From: Apostichopus japonicus
Lineage: Eukaryota; Echinodermata; Holothuroidea; Aspidochirotida; Stichopodidae
Assembly: GCF_037975245.1 (NCBI RefSeq)
Contig: NC_092565.1
Coordinates: 19,752,999-19,816,998 of the forward strand
Length of the DNA stretch: 64,000 nt
Reading direction: 5' to 3'
Positions 13,520-26,092 of the stretch are shown here, piece after piece; the first letter of the stretch is position 1; every line of letters starts with the position of its first letter. The notes beneath the pieces are model-generated. The model searched no databases and was not told the DNA's origin. It saw only the letters and a program-made list of their open reading frames with translations. Position numbers and translations under genes: made by a program.

Positions 13520-14890
13520 GCTTGTACAAAAGCTAACATTGTAGCACATGCTACGTAGCTTCGACACGTCGGTATCTATTTATAATTCATTAAACATATT
13601 TACAAATGATCACCGAAATCAGCGTCCAAGTCGTCCCTTATAGACGCAATCTACACGTAATGATGCTCACTCGAGCCCCCTTGGGAATAAAGGAGTAAAG
13701 GTGCGACGGGACGGGGGAATTTATCATTCGGGTGAGACATCATATATACGTAATACATACACGTGCTTTACGGCGCCTATATAGCTTCGAGACGAGGAAT
13801 GGATGACGTAATCACTGCAATTGCCTATAGCCGATAGGTAATAGCTATTTATTGACCGTGGAAATGGCTACCATAGTGTATGCATCTATATTTCATTAAA
13901 CATCCTTACAAATTATCACCGAAATCAGCGTCTAAGTCGTCTCTTATTGACGCAATCTACACGTTATGATGCTCACTGGAGTCTCTTTGGGCTTGAAGGA
14001 GTAAAAGTGCGACGGGAAGGGTGATTTAATCCCTAACAAGTAGCTTCGATACAGCATCTACACGTAATACACGTGCTTTGCGGCGCCTATATAGCTTCGA
14101 GACGAGGATGGATGACGTAATCACTGCAATTGCCTATAGCCGATAGGTAATAGCTATTTATTGACCGTGGAAATGGCTACCATAGTGCCATATGTATCTA
14201 TATTTCATTAAACATCCTTACAAATTATCACCGAAATCAGCGTCTAAGTCGTCTCTTATTGACGCAATCTACACGTTATGATGCTCACTGGAGTCTCTTT
14301 GGGCTTGAAGGAGTAAAAGTGCGACGGGAAGGGTGATTTAATCCCTAACAAGTAGCTTCGATACAGCATCTACACGTAATACACGTGCTTTGCGGCGCCT
14401 ATATAGCTTCGAGACGAGGATGGATGACGTAATCACTGCAATTGCCTATAGCCGATAGGTAATAGCTATTTATTGACCGTGGAAATGGCTACCATAGTGT
14501 ATGTATCTATATTTCATTAAACATCCTTACAAATTATCACCGAAATCAGCGTCTAAGTCGTCTCTTATTGACGCAATCTACACGTTATGATGCTCACTGG
14601 AGTCTCTTTGGGCTTGAAGGAGTAAAAGTGCGACGGGACGGGTGATTTAATCCCTAACAAGTTGCTTCGATACAGCATCTACACGTAATACACGTGCTCT
14701 GCGACGCCTATATAGCTTCGAGACGAGGACTGCCATTGCCTCAGTATAGTCGATCGGTAATAGCTATGTATTGACAAATTATACCTATTAAGTAGTCTGA
14801 ATGCAACATATTCAATGCTGCATGTTCAACAATCCTGCAAATCCAAAAAAAAAAAAATTACGCGAGGAAAACAGGAAAAAGGAAAAGAAA

Positions 14891-14961
14891 GGTTTGACGG
14901 GGAATCGAACCCGGGACCTCGCACACACAAAACGAGAACCGTACCTCTAAACCAACAGGTC
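14891..14961 (-). pseudogene. tRNA-Pro-like pseudogene, satellite copy 11
   Basis: Boxes intact; standard 1442-bp unit. Confidence 0.78.
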
Positions 14962-16332
14962 GCTTGTACAAAAGCTAACATTGTAGCACATGCTACGTAG
15001 CTTCGACACGTCGGTATCTATTTATAATTCATTAAACATATTTACAAATGATCACCGAAATCAGCGTCCAAGTCGTCCCTTATAGACGCAATCTACACGT
15101 AATGATGCTCACTCGAGCCCCCTTGGGAATAAAGGAGTAAAGGTGCGACGGGACGGGGGAATTTATCATTCGGGTGAGACATCATATATACGTAATACAT
15201 ACACGTGCTTTACGGCGCCTATATAGCTTCGAGACGAGGAATGGATGACGTAATCACTGCAATTGCCTATAGCCGATAGGTAATAGCTATTTATTGACCG
15301 TGGAAATGGCTACCATAGTGTATGCATCTATATTTCATTAAACATCCTTACAAATTATCACCGAAATCAGCGTCTAAGTCGTCTCTTATTGACGCAATCT
15401 ACACGTTATGATGCTCACTGGAGTCTCTTTGGGCTTGAAGGAGTAAAAGTGCGACGGGAAGGGTGATTTAATCCCTAACAAGTAGCTTCGATACAGCATC
15501 TACACGTAATACACGTGCTTTGCGGCGCCTATATAGCTTCGAGACGAGGATGGATGACGTAATCACTGCAATTGCCTATAGCCGATAGGTAATAGCTATT
15601 TATTGACCGTGGAAATGGCTACCATAGTGCCATATGTATCTATATTTCATTAAACATCCTTACAAATTATCACCGAAATCAGCGTCTAAGTCGTCTCTTA
15701 TTGACGCAATCTACACGTTATGATGCTCACTGGAGTCTCTTTGGGCTTGAAGGAGTAAAAGTGCGACGGGAAGGGTGATTTAATCCCTAACAAGTAGCTT
15801 CGATACAGCATCTACACGTAATACACGTGCTTTGCGGCGCCTATATAGCTTCGAGACGAGGATGGATGACGTAATCACTGCAATTGCCTATAGCCGATAG
15901 GTAATAGCTATTTATTGACCGTGGAAATGGCTACCATAGTGTATGTATCTATATTTCATTAAACATCCTTACAAATTATCACCGAAATCAGCGTCTAAGT
16001 CGTCTCTTATTGACGCAATCTACACGTTATGATGCTCACTGGAGTCTCTTTGGGCTTGAAGGAGTAAAAGTGCGACGGGACGGGTGATTTAATCCCTAAC
16101 AAGTTGCTTCGATACAGCATCTACACGTAATACACGTGCTCTGCGACGCCTATATAGCTTCGAGACGAGGACTGCCATTGCCTCAGTATAGTCGATCGGT
16201 AATAGCTATGTATTGACAAATTATACCTATTAAGTAGTCTGAATGCAACATATTCAATGCTGCATGTTCAACAATCCTGCAAATCCCAAAAAAAAAAAAT
16301 TACGCGAGGAAAACAGGAAAAAGGAAAAGAAA

Positions 16333-16403
16333 GGTTTGACGGGGAATCGAACCCGGGACCTCGCACACACAAAACGAGAACCGTACCTCTAAACCAACAG
16401 GTC
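16333..16403 (-). pseudogene. tRNA-Pro-like pseudogene, satellite copy 12
   Basis: Boxes intact. The flank reads AAATCCCAAA, a private change of this copy. Confidence 0.78.
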
Positions 16404-17774
16404 GCTTGTACAAAAGCTAACATTGTAGCACATGCTACGTAGCTTCGACACGTCGGTATCTATTTATAATTCATTAAACATATTTACAAATGATCACCGA
16501 AATCAGCGTCCAAGTCGTCCCTTATAGACGCAATCTACACGTAATGATGCTCACTCGAGCCCCCTTGGGAATAAAGGAGTAAAGGTGCGACGGGACGGGG
16601 GAATTTATCATTCGGGTGAGACATCATATATACGTAATACATACACGTGCTTTACGGCGCCTATATAGCTTCGAGACGAGGAATGGATGACGTAATCACT
16701 GCAATTGCCTATAGCCGATAGGTAATAGCTATTTATTGACCGTGGAAATGGCTACCATAGTGTATGCATCTATATTTCATTAAACATCCTTACAAATTAT
16801 CACCGAAATCAGCGTCTAAGTCGTCTCTTATTGACGCAATCTACACGTTATGATGCTCACTGGAGTCTCTTTGGGCTTGAAGGAGTAAAAGTGCGACGGG
16901 AAGGGTGATTTAATCCCTAACAAGTAGCTTCGATACAGCATCTACACGTAATACACGTGCTTTGCGGCGCCTATATAGCTTCGAGACGAGGATGGATGAC
17001 GTAATCACTGCAATTGCCTATAGCCGATAGGTAATAGCTATTTATTGACCGTGGAAATGGCTACCATAGTGCCATATGTATCTATATTTCATTAAACATC
17101 CTTACAAATTATCACCGAAATCAGCGTCTAAGTCGTCTCTTATTGACGCAATCTACACGTTATGATGCTCACTGGAGTCTCTTTGGGCTTGAAGGAGTAA
17201 AAGTGCGACGGGAAGGGTGATTTAATCCCTAACAAGTAGCTTCGATACAGCATCTACACGTAATACACGTGCTTTGCGGCGCCTATATAGCTTCGAGACG
17301 AGGATGGATGACGTAATCACTGCAATTGCCTATAGCCGATAGGTAATAGCTATTTATTGACCGTGGAAATGGCTACCATAGTGTATGTATCTATATTTCA
17401 TTAAACATCCTTACAAATTATCACCGAAATCAGCGTCTAAGTCGTCTCTTATTGACGCAATCTACACGTTATGATGCTCACTGGAGTCTCTTTGGGCTTG
17501 AAGGAGTAAAAGTGCGACGGGACGGGTGATTTAATCCCTAACAAGTTGCTTCGATACAGCATCTACACGTAATACACGTGCTCTGCGACGCCTATATAGC
17601 TTCGAGACGAGGACTGCCATTGCCTCAGTATAGTCGATCGGTAATAGCTATGTATTGACAAATTATACCTATTAAGTAGTCTGAATGCAACATATTCAAT
17701 GCTGCATGTTCAACAATCCTGCAAATCCAAAAAAAAAAAAATTACGCGAGGAAAACAGGAAAAAGGAAAAGAAA

Positions 17775-17845
17775 GGTTTGACGGGGAATCGAACCCGGGA
17801 CCTCGCACACACAAAACGAGAACCGTACCTCTAAACCAACAGGTC
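17775..17845 (-). pseudogene. tRNA-Pro-like pseudogene, satellite copy 13
   Basis: Boxes intact; standard 1442-bp unit. Confidence 0.78.
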
Positions 17846-19216
17846 GCTTGTACAAAAGCTAACATTGTAGCACATGCTACGTAGCTTCGACACGTCGGTA
17901 TCTATTTATAATTCATTAAACATATTTACAAATGATCACCGAAATCAGCGTCCAAGTCGTCCCTTATAGACGCAATCTACACGTAATGATGCTCACTCGA
18001 GCCCCCTTGGGAATAAAGGAGTAAAGGTGCGACGGGACGGGGGAATTTATCATTCGGGTGAGACATCATATATACGTAATACATACACGTGCTTTACGGC
18101 GCCTATATAGCTTCGAGACGAGGAATGGATGACGTAATCACTGCAATTGCCTATAGCCGATAGGTAATAGCTATTTATTGACCGTGGAAATGGCTACCAT
18201 AGTGTATGCATCTATATTTCATTAAACATCCTTACAAATTATCACCGAAATCAGCGTCTAAGTCGTCTCTTATTGACGCAATCTACACGTTATGATGCTC
18301 ACTGGAGTCTCTTTGGGCTTGAAGGAGTAAAAGTGCGACGGGAAGGGTGATTTAATCCCTAACAAGTAGCTTCGATACAGCATCTACACGTAATACACGT
18401 GCTTTGCGGCGCCTATATAGCTTCGAGACGAGGATGGATGACGTAATCACTGCAATTGCCTATAGCCGATAGGTAATAGCTATTTATTGACCGTGGAAAT
18501 GGCTACCATAGTGCCATATGTATCTATATTTCATTAAACATCCTTACAAATTATCACCGAAATCAGCGTCTAAGTCGTCTCTTATTGACGCAATCTACAC
18601 GTTATGATGCTCACTGGAGTCTCTTTGGGCTTGAAGGAGTAAAAGTGCGACGGGAAGGGTGATTTAATCCCTAACAAGTAGCTTCGATACAGCATCTACA
18701 CGTAATACACGTGCTTTGCGGCGCCTATATAGCTTCGAGACGAGGATGGATGACGTAATCACTGCAATTGCCTATAGCCGATAGGTAATAGCTATTTATT
18801 GACCGTGGAAATGGCTACCATAGTGTATGTATCTATATTTCATTAAACATCCTTACAAATTATCACCGAAATCAGCGTCTAAGTCGTCTCTTATTGACGC
18901 AATCTACACGTTATGATGCTCACTGGAGTCTCTTTGGGCTTGAAGGAGTAAAAGTGCGACGGGACGGGTGATTTAATCCCTAACAAGTTGCTTCGATACA
19001 GCATCTACACGTAATACACGTGCTCTGCGACGCCTATATAGCTTCGAGACGAGGACTGCCATTGCCTCAGTATAGTCGATCGGTAATAGCTATGTATTGA
19101 CAAATTATACCTATTAAGTAGTCTGAATGCAACATATTCAATGCTGCATGTTCAACAATCCTGCAAATCCAAAAAAAAAAAAATTACGCGAGGAAAACAG
19201 GAAAAAGGAAAAGAAA

Positions 19217-19287
19217 GGTTTGACGGGGAATCGAACCCGGGACCTCGCACACACAAAACGAGAACCGTACCTCTAAACCAACAGGTC
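19217..19287 (-). pseudogene. tRNA-Pro-like pseudogene, satellite copy 14
   Basis: Boxes intact; standard 1442-bp unit. Confidence 0.78.
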
Positions 19288-20658
19288 GCTTGTACAAAAG
19301 CTAACATTGTAGCACATGCTACGTAGCTTCGACACGTCGGTATCTATTTATAATTCATTAAACATATTTACAAATGATCACCGAAATCAGCGTCCAAGTC
19401 GTCCCTTATAGACGCAATCTACACGTAATGATGCTCACTCGAGCCCCCTTGGGAATAAAGGAGTAAAGGTGCGACGGGACGGGGGAATTTATCATTCGGG
19501 TGAGACATCATATATACGTAATACATACACGTGCTTTACGGCGCCTATATAGCTTCGAGACGAGGAATGGATGACGTAATCACTGCAATTGCCTATAGCC
19601 GATAGGTAATAGCTATTTATTGACCGTGGAAATGGCTACCATAGTGTATGCATCTATATTTCATTAAACATCCTTACAAATTATCACCGAAATCAGCGTC
19701 TAAGTCGTCTCTTATTGACGCAATCTACACGTTATGATGCTCACTGGAGTCTCTTTGGGCTTGAAGGAGTAAAAGTGCGACGGGAAGGGTGATTTAATCC
19801 CTAACAAGTAGCTTCGATACAGCATCTACACGTAATACACGTGCTTTGCGGCGCCTATATAGCTTCGAGACGAGGATGGATGACGTAATCACTGCAATTG
19901 CCTATAGCCGATAGGTAATAGCTATTTATTGACCGTGGAAATGGCTACCATAGTGCCATATGTATCTATATTTCATTAAACATCCTTACAAATTATCACC
20001 GAAATCAGCGTCTAAGTCGTCTCTTATTGACGCAATCTACACGTTATGATGCTCACTGGAGTCTCTTTGGGCTTGAAGGAGTAAAAGTGCGACGGGAAGG
20101 GTGATTTAATCCCTAACAAGTAGCTTCGATACAGCATCTACACGTAATACACGTGCTTTGCGGCGCCTATATAGCTTCGAGACGAGGATGGATGACGTAA
20201 TCACTGCAATTGCCTATAGCCGATAGGTAATAGCTATTTATTGACCGTGGAAATGGCTACCATAGTGTATGTATCTATATTTCATTAAACATCCTTACAA
20301 ATTATCACCGAAATCAGCGTCTAAGTCGTCTCTTATTGACGCAATCTACACGTTATGATGCTCACTGGAGTCTCTTTGGGCTTGAAGGAGTAAAAGTGCG
20401 ACGGGACGGGTGATTTAATCCCTAACAAGTTGCTTCGATACAGCATCTACACGTAATACACGTGCTCTGCGACGCCTATATAGCTTCGAGACGAGGACTG
20501 CCATTGCCTCAGTATAGTCGATCGGTAATAGCTATGTATTGACAAATTATACCTATTAAGTAGTCTGAATGCAACATATTCAATGCTGCATGTTCAACAA
20601 TCCTGCAAATCCAAAAAAAAAAAAATTACGCGAGGAAAACAGGAAAAAGGAAAAGAAA

Positions 20659-20729
20659 GGTTTGACGGGGAATCGAACCCGGGACCTCGCACACACAAAA
20701 CGAGAACCGTACCTCTAAACCAACAGGTC
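20659..20729 (-). pseudogene. tRNA-Pro-like pseudogene, satellite copy 15
   Basis: Boxes intact; standard 1442-bp unit. Confidence 0.78.
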
Positions 20730-22100
20730 GCTTGTACAAAAGCTAACATTGTAGCACATGCTACGTAGCTTCGACACGTCGGTATCTATTTATAATTCAT
20801 TAAACATATTTACAAATGATCACCGAAATCAGCGTCCAAGTCGTCCCTTATAGACGCAATCTACACGTAATGATGCTCACTCGAGCCCCCTTGGGAATAA
20901 AGGAGTAAAGGTGCGACGGGACGGGGGAATTTATCATTCGGGTGAGACATCATATATACGTAATACATACACGTGCTTTACGGCGCCTATATAGCTTCGA
21001 GACGAGGAATGGATGACGTAATCACTGCAATTGCCTATAGCCGATAGGTAATAGCTATTTATTGACCGTGGAAATGGCTACCATAGTGTATGCATCTATA
21101 TTTCATTAAACATCCTTACAAATTATCACCGAAATCAGCGTCTAAGTCGTCTCTTATTGACGCAATCTACACGTTATGATGCTCACTGGAGTCTCTTTGG
21201 GCTTGAAGGAGTAAAAGTGCGACGGGAAGGGTGATTTAATCCCTAACAAGTAGCTTCGATACAGCATCTACACGTAATACACGTGCTTTGCGGCGCCTAT
21301 ATAGCTTCGAGACGAGGATGGATGACGTAATCACTGCAATTGCCTATAGCCGATAGGTAATAGCTATTTATTGACCGTGGAAATGGCTACCATAGTGCCA
21401 TATGTATCTATATTTCATTAAACATCCTTACAAATTATCACCGAAATCAGCGTCTAAGTCGTCTCTTATTGACGCAATCTACACGTTATGATGCTCACTG
21501 GAGTCTCTTTGGGCTTGAAGGAGTAAAAGTGCGACGGGAAGGGTGATTTAATCCCTAACAAGTAGCTTCGATACAGCATCTACACGTAATACACGTGCTT
21601 TGCGGCGCCTATATAGCTTCGAGACGAGGATGGATGACGTAATCACTGCAATTGCCTATAGCCGATAGGTAATAGCTATTTATTGACCGTGGAAATGGCT
21701 ACCATAGTGTATGTATCTATATTTCATTAAACATCCTTACAAATTATCACCGAAATCAGCGTCTAAGTCGTCTCTTATTGACGCAATCTACACGTTATGA
21801 TGCTCACTGGAGTCTCTTTGGGCTTGAAGGAGTAAAAGTGCGACGGGACGGGTGATTTAATCCCTAACAAGTTGCTTCGATACAGCATCTACACGTAATA
21901 CACGTGCTCTGCGACGCCTATATAGCTTCGAGACGAGGACTGCCATTGCCTCAGTATAGTCGATCGGTAATAGCTATGTATTGACAAATTATACCTATTA
22001 AGTAGTCTGAATGCAACATATTCAATGCTGCATGTTCAACAATCCTGCAAATCCAAAAAAAAAAAAATTACGCGAGGAAAACAGGAAAAAGGAAAAGAAA

Positions 22101-22171
22101 GGTTTGACGGGGAATCGAACCCGGGACCTCGCACACACAAAACGAGAACCGTACCTCTAAACCAACAGGTC
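22101..22171 (-). pseudogene. tRNA-Pro-like pseudogene, satellite copy 16
   Basis: Boxes intact. Last B copy, followed by the A1 monomer that the hAT-like element splits. Confidence 0.78.
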
Positions 22172-22722
22172 GCTTGTACAAAAGCTAACATTGTAGCACA
22201 TGCTACGTAGCTTCGACACGTCGGTATCTATTTATAATTCATTAAACATATTTACAAATGATCACCGAAATCAGCGTCCAAGTCGTCCCTTATAGACGCA
22301 ATCTACACGTAATGATGCTCACTCGAGCCCCCTTGGGAATAAAGGAGTAAAGGTGCGACGGGACGGGGGAATTTATCATTCGGGTGAGACATCATATATA
22401 CGTAATACATACACGTGCTTTACGGCGCCTATATAGCTTCGAGACGAGGAATGGATGACGTAATCACTGCAATTGCCTATAGCCGATAGGTAATAGCTAT
22501 TTATTGACCGTGGAAATGGCTACCATAGTGTATGCATCTATATTTCATTAAACATCCTTACAAATTATCACCGAAATCAGCGTCTAAGTCGTCTCTTATT
22601 GACGCAATCTACACGTTATGATGCTCACTGGAGTCTCTTTGGGCTTGAAGGAGTAAAAGTGCGACGGGAAGGGTGATTTAATCCAGTGGCGGAGATTTCT
22701 TGTCAGAAGTGGGGGGGTTGCA

Positions 22723-23021
22723 CAGGCGCGTAGCCAGGAATTTGCCAAGGGAGGGGCGAAACTGTAGATTCGGCATTGCAAACTATCTAAGCGTAGCGCC
22801 ACCATGAGTTGGCGCGAAGCGTACAAGAAAATTTTGGCTGTAAATGCCTCCCAGATCGCCGGAAATGGCACTTCCCATGCCTTGTTAGTTGTATCTTAGC
22901 ATTTTCTCTTTTGAAAATACTAGCGATATCATAAAAACCTTAACAAATTTTGTAAAAAATATGCTCAAGGGGGGGGGGGGGGGGCGGCTGCCCCCTTCGC
23001 TCCCCCTTGGCTTCGCGCCTG
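22723..23021. mobile_element. Nested hAT-like MITE 1
   Basis: The left end CAGGCGCGTAGCCAGG is matched in inverted form by CTTGGCTTCGCGCCTG at the right. Flanks read GGTTGCA on both sides (7 bp, or 8 bp if the shared G is counted with the flank). It contains one copy of the GCGCCACCAT...GCGCGAAGCGTAC module about 60 bp in. It lies wholly within the larger element. Confidence 0.65.
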
Positions 23022-23344
23022 GGTTGCAGGCCATTGATGAAATAAAAAGTCATAACTGCTGGCTCACTATCTACATGGAGCGCCACCATAAGTTGGCGCG
23101 AAGTGCACAAGAATTTTTTGGCAAATATTGCCTCCCAGATTGCAGTAAATGGCACTGCCCAGGCCTTGAAAAGCTGCATTTAACCAAGGGCGTATGCAGG
23201 ATTTTCTAACCCGGGGGCGCGTATTACTATCTAAGCGGAGCGCCACCATAGGTTAGCGCGCAGCGTACAAGCAAATTTCTGGTTTTGGTACCCCCAGATC
23301 ACCGGAAATGGCACTTCTCGGGCTTGAAACTGACCAACCATATG

Positions 23345-23944
23345 TACACTTTTGCCTGAGAACCAAGTTTTTTCCAAATACTTTTTTTCTCATCTATAAC
23401 CTTTTTGAAGATTGTCACCAGTCACACATCATGTTCGACTTCATCACATATCTTGTGGATCATTGCTTTTGTAGGTGATTCTTCATCGCGGCCCACAATA
23501 TCCGTCAGCCCCACTGTTCAGAATTTGAAAATTCACAATTCTCGTACACTTTTGCCTGAGAACCAAGTTTTTTCCAAATACTTTTTTTCTCATCTATAAC
23601 CTTTTTGATGATTGTCACCAGTCACACATCATGTTCGACTTCATCACATATCCTGTGGATCATTGCTTTTGTAGGTGATTCTTCATCGCGGCCCACAATA
23701 TCCGTCAGCCCCACTGTTCAGAATTTGAAAATTCACAATTCTCGTACACTTTTGCCTGAGAACCAAGTTTTTTCCAAATACTTTTTTTCTCATCTATAAC
23801 CTTTTTGAAGATTGTCACCAGTCACACATCATGTTCGACTTCATCACATATCCTGTGGATCATTGCTTTTGTAGGTGATTCTTCATCGCGGCCCACAATA
23901 TCCGTCAGCCCCACTGTTCAGAATTTGAAAATTCACAATTCTCG
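23345..23944. repeat. Three tandem 200-bp repeats
   Basis: Three head-to-tail copies start at 23345, 23545 and 23745 with TACACTTTTGCCTGAG and end with ATTCACAATTCTCG. They differ at only a few bases (AAGATTG/ATGATTG; TCTTGTGG/TCCTGTGG), so amplification inside the transposon is recent. Each unit has a 64-codon open frame, but nothing suggests it is coding. Confidence 0.95.
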
Positions 23945-24194
23945 TGAATAAATTCACTTCAAAACATACCCATAATGTTGCACAAAATATCATCTATGGA
24001 CAACCGATATAGAAAAACCTCCTTCAAACCCTAACAGACGGGTCAAAATTGCACGAGTATGATGAAGTATGATGAAGAATGTTGGTTAGGGAATTTTCGA
24101 AAATTCAGACGGCCACTAAAAAATTTCGTTGAAGGAAATAAAAATACACCAGATATTTCCGAAACCGAACACTACACACATCGACAGTTTTGAG

Positions 24195-24752
24195 CATGGG
24201 CGCAGATCAGTCTTGGATAATGGTGGGGACGCGTGTCTGTTCTATGACACAATCTAAGCGGAGCGCAACCATGGGTTCGCGCGTAGCGTACGATTTTTTT
24301 GGGCAAATATACCTCCCAGATCGCCGGAAATAACACTTCCCAGACCTAATGATGCTCCTAAACCTCCTTAAGTTTTAGATCTCATGGCTTAGAAATTTAG
24401 TTTGGAGAAATACATGGGCGTCTGCAGAAGGAAAATCAGGGGACAAATAATCCAAGTAGACTTTTGTATATACGATGGGTCTGGGGTCCTCTCCCAGAAA
24501 ACAAATATAGATTGCCGCAAATGCGATTTCCATCCTATATTTAACAACTGTGGATAAAATACAATAAAATGAGAACTGCTGCATGTCATTTGCACAATGC
24601 TGGATCAAACTGCGCCAAAGTTCAATACAGGGGAACTTGAAATGCAGCTATTGGTCAAGACAAATTGGTGGGGACACGGTATATCATGTCCCCGCTACTG
24701 AACAAGTTGGTGGGGACGCGTCCCGCAGTCCTCACCAGGATCTGCGCCCATG
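24195..24752. mobile_element. Nested hAT-like MITE 2
   Basis: The ends CATGGGCGCAGATC and GATCTGCGCCCATG are perfect 14-bp inverted repeats. Flanks are GTTTTGAG and GTTTGGAG, an 8-bp duplication with one change. GGTGGGGACGCG also recurs inside. One copy of the shared ~100-bp module starts about 55 bp from the left end. The imperfect duplication suggests an older insertion than the enclosing element's entry into the satellite. Confidence 0.8.
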
Positions 24753-25333
24753 GTTTGGAGGCTGTTTATCGTGGAACGCCATTTTCATGCTCACTGATAT
24801 GATGTGATATCTGCTGTTTGCTTTACAAATTCGAATAATTTTGTCACTGTTCCTCTTTCTCTTCCCGTTTTCTTGCCGTATTTTCTACTCCATCCTTTTC
24901 TCTTTCTCTCTTTCTTCTTTTTCTTTTCCTTCCTTCACCTCGTTGAAGTTGGCAAGTGTATACAGATCCAAAGCTATTCAACAGCAACAAAACGTTATTT
25001 TGTGTATGTCTGTTGTGGGGTGAAGTTAGCGCTATGAGCTACAAGTTCCAATGCGCAAGGTGGGGGAAAGGGGCTAGAAATAATGTATGGGTCAATTCTA
25101 ACTCGGTTTTCGGTCGTTAATTGTTGATGTAGCCTACCGGTAAAAGGTTGAAATGACTTTAACAATTTCAAATATAATAATTTGATTTATTATGCCATTT
25201 GGAGCACATAACATAGGCTATAACAGAACATTACTGGCAAAAACTAGGGGGGGTTGATTGTGTGGGCCAACCCCCCTCTTCAAAAAGTGGGGGGGTTAAA
25301 ACCCCCCCAACCCCCCCTGTTTCTCCGCCAGTG

Positions 25334-25679
25334 ATTTAATCCCTAACAAGTAGCTTCGATACAGCATCTACACGTAATACACGTGCTTTGCGGCGCCTAT
25401 ATAGCTTCGAGACGAGGATGGATGACGTAATCACTGCAATTGCCTATAGCCGATAGGTAATAGCTATTTATTGACCGTGGAAATGGCTACCATAGTGTAT
25501 GTATCTATATTTCATTAAACATCCTTACAAATTATCACCGAAATCAGCGTCTAAGTCGTCTCTTATTGACGCAATCTACACGTTATGATGCTCACTGGAG
25601 TCTCTTTGGGCTTAAAGGAGTAAAAGTGCGACGGGAAGGGTGATTTAATCCCTAACAAGTAGCTTCGATACAGCATCTA
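25334..25679. repeat. Satellite array, right remnant and edge
   Basis: After the transposon the split A1 monomer resumes (ATTTAATCCCTAACAAG), followed by a partial A-type monomer with TGTATGTATC and GAAGGGTG. Homology stops abruptly after CAGCATCTA near 25679, before the monomer is complete. This is the right edge of the array. Confidence 0.93.
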
Positions 25680-26092
25680 GACATGTTTACTAAGTTTATA
25701 TAGAATGTTTCACTAGCTAAACGCTACCCATCACCGGGATAGCTGATAAGTTGGCTTTTCATGGCTTCATCAATTTTCCGTATCATGACCATGTAGATTT
25801 TTTGCTTTCCGAGCCGGAAGTTTTCGTCACTTGTAAACAAACCTCTTCACTCAGTGGTAAACAATTTTCCTACGCTGTTCCTGGGAGGCCTAAAGGGATC
25901 TAAACTTGCCTCAATTGTACCAATTTTCTCACCACATGTACTTCCATACATGCTCTTCAACATGCAAGCCACAAAAAAAAACTAGATCATGATTGATAAC
26001 AGGTCACAAAAGAGTTCTCCTGCTGCCTTTTAGCACTTTTCCTGAAGGAGAACAATCGAGCGGATGGATATAGAGTAGGAGTATGCCACCTT
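25680..26092. other. Intergenic, no feature seen
   Basis: Unique-looking AT-rich DNA next to the array edge. I see no open frame, repeat or RNA signal. Confidence 0.5.

Larger units (their letters stand above)
1..22683. repeat. Higher-order satellite array, main block
   Basis: Near-identical tandem DNA that begins mid-array at the left edge. Two monomer classes are visible. A monomers are about 311 bp and start near GGATGACGTAATCAC. B monomers are about 510 bp and equal an A monomer with an inserted segment bearing a tRNA-like sequence. A monomers fall into three subtypes: A1 has TGTATGCATC and GAAGGGTG; A2 has TGCCATATG and GAAGGGTG; A3 usually has TGTATGTATC, GACGGGTG and CTCTGCGACG. The spacing between successive B copies is about 1132, 1130, 1131, 1442, 1445, 1445, 1443, 1754, then about 1442 seven times. 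This equals one B plus two, three or four A monomers. From about 12 kb rightward the 1442-bp unit B-A1-A2-A3 is almost invariant. No protein-coding gene is credible here. Confidence 0.97.
22684..25333. mobile_element. Non-autonomous hAT-like transposon inside the satellite
   Basis: The left end CAGTGGCGGAGA (22684-22695) and the right end TCTCCGCCAGTG (25322-25333) are inverted copies with one mismatch. Exact 8-bp duplications ATTTAATC flank it (22676-22683 and 25334-25341). Removing the element and one duplication restores an uninterrupted A monomer. CAGTGGCG-type ends with 8-bp duplications are the mark of the hAT superfamily. The 2650-bp interior has no transposase reading frame. It holds two nested elements, a 3 x 200-bp repeat, a pyrimidine-rich tract (about 24845-24945), a run of about 15 G near 22970, and four diverged copies of a ~100-bp module (about 22782, 23067, 23228 and 24250). 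Insertion came after the array formed. Confidence 0.92.

Noticed and set aside
934-22210. Repeated open frames of 60-79 codons on both strands across the B monomers (e.g. 2140-2325, 934-1173).
   Set aside because: They cross the tRNA-like sequence and poly-A tract, change length with the poly-A run, and occur only because the repeat is homogeneous. No coding signature.
1-22683. CRISPR-like array.
   Set aside because: Repeats are hundreds of bases long and contiguous, without unique spacers, in animal DNA.
1-22683. CENP-B box in the satellite.
   Set aside because: TTCG-containing stretches such as CTTCGAGACGAGG and CTTCGATACAGC do not fit TTCGNNNNANNCGGG, so centromere identity is not supported by this motif.
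22596-23249. Open frames of 60-106 codons in the hAT-like element.
   Set aside because: They span element boundaries, poly-G tracts and the repeated module. None resembles a transposase.
23405-23799. Two 64-codon frames in the 200-bp repeats.
   Set aside because: Duplicates of one non-coding unit; they exist because the repeat is tandem.
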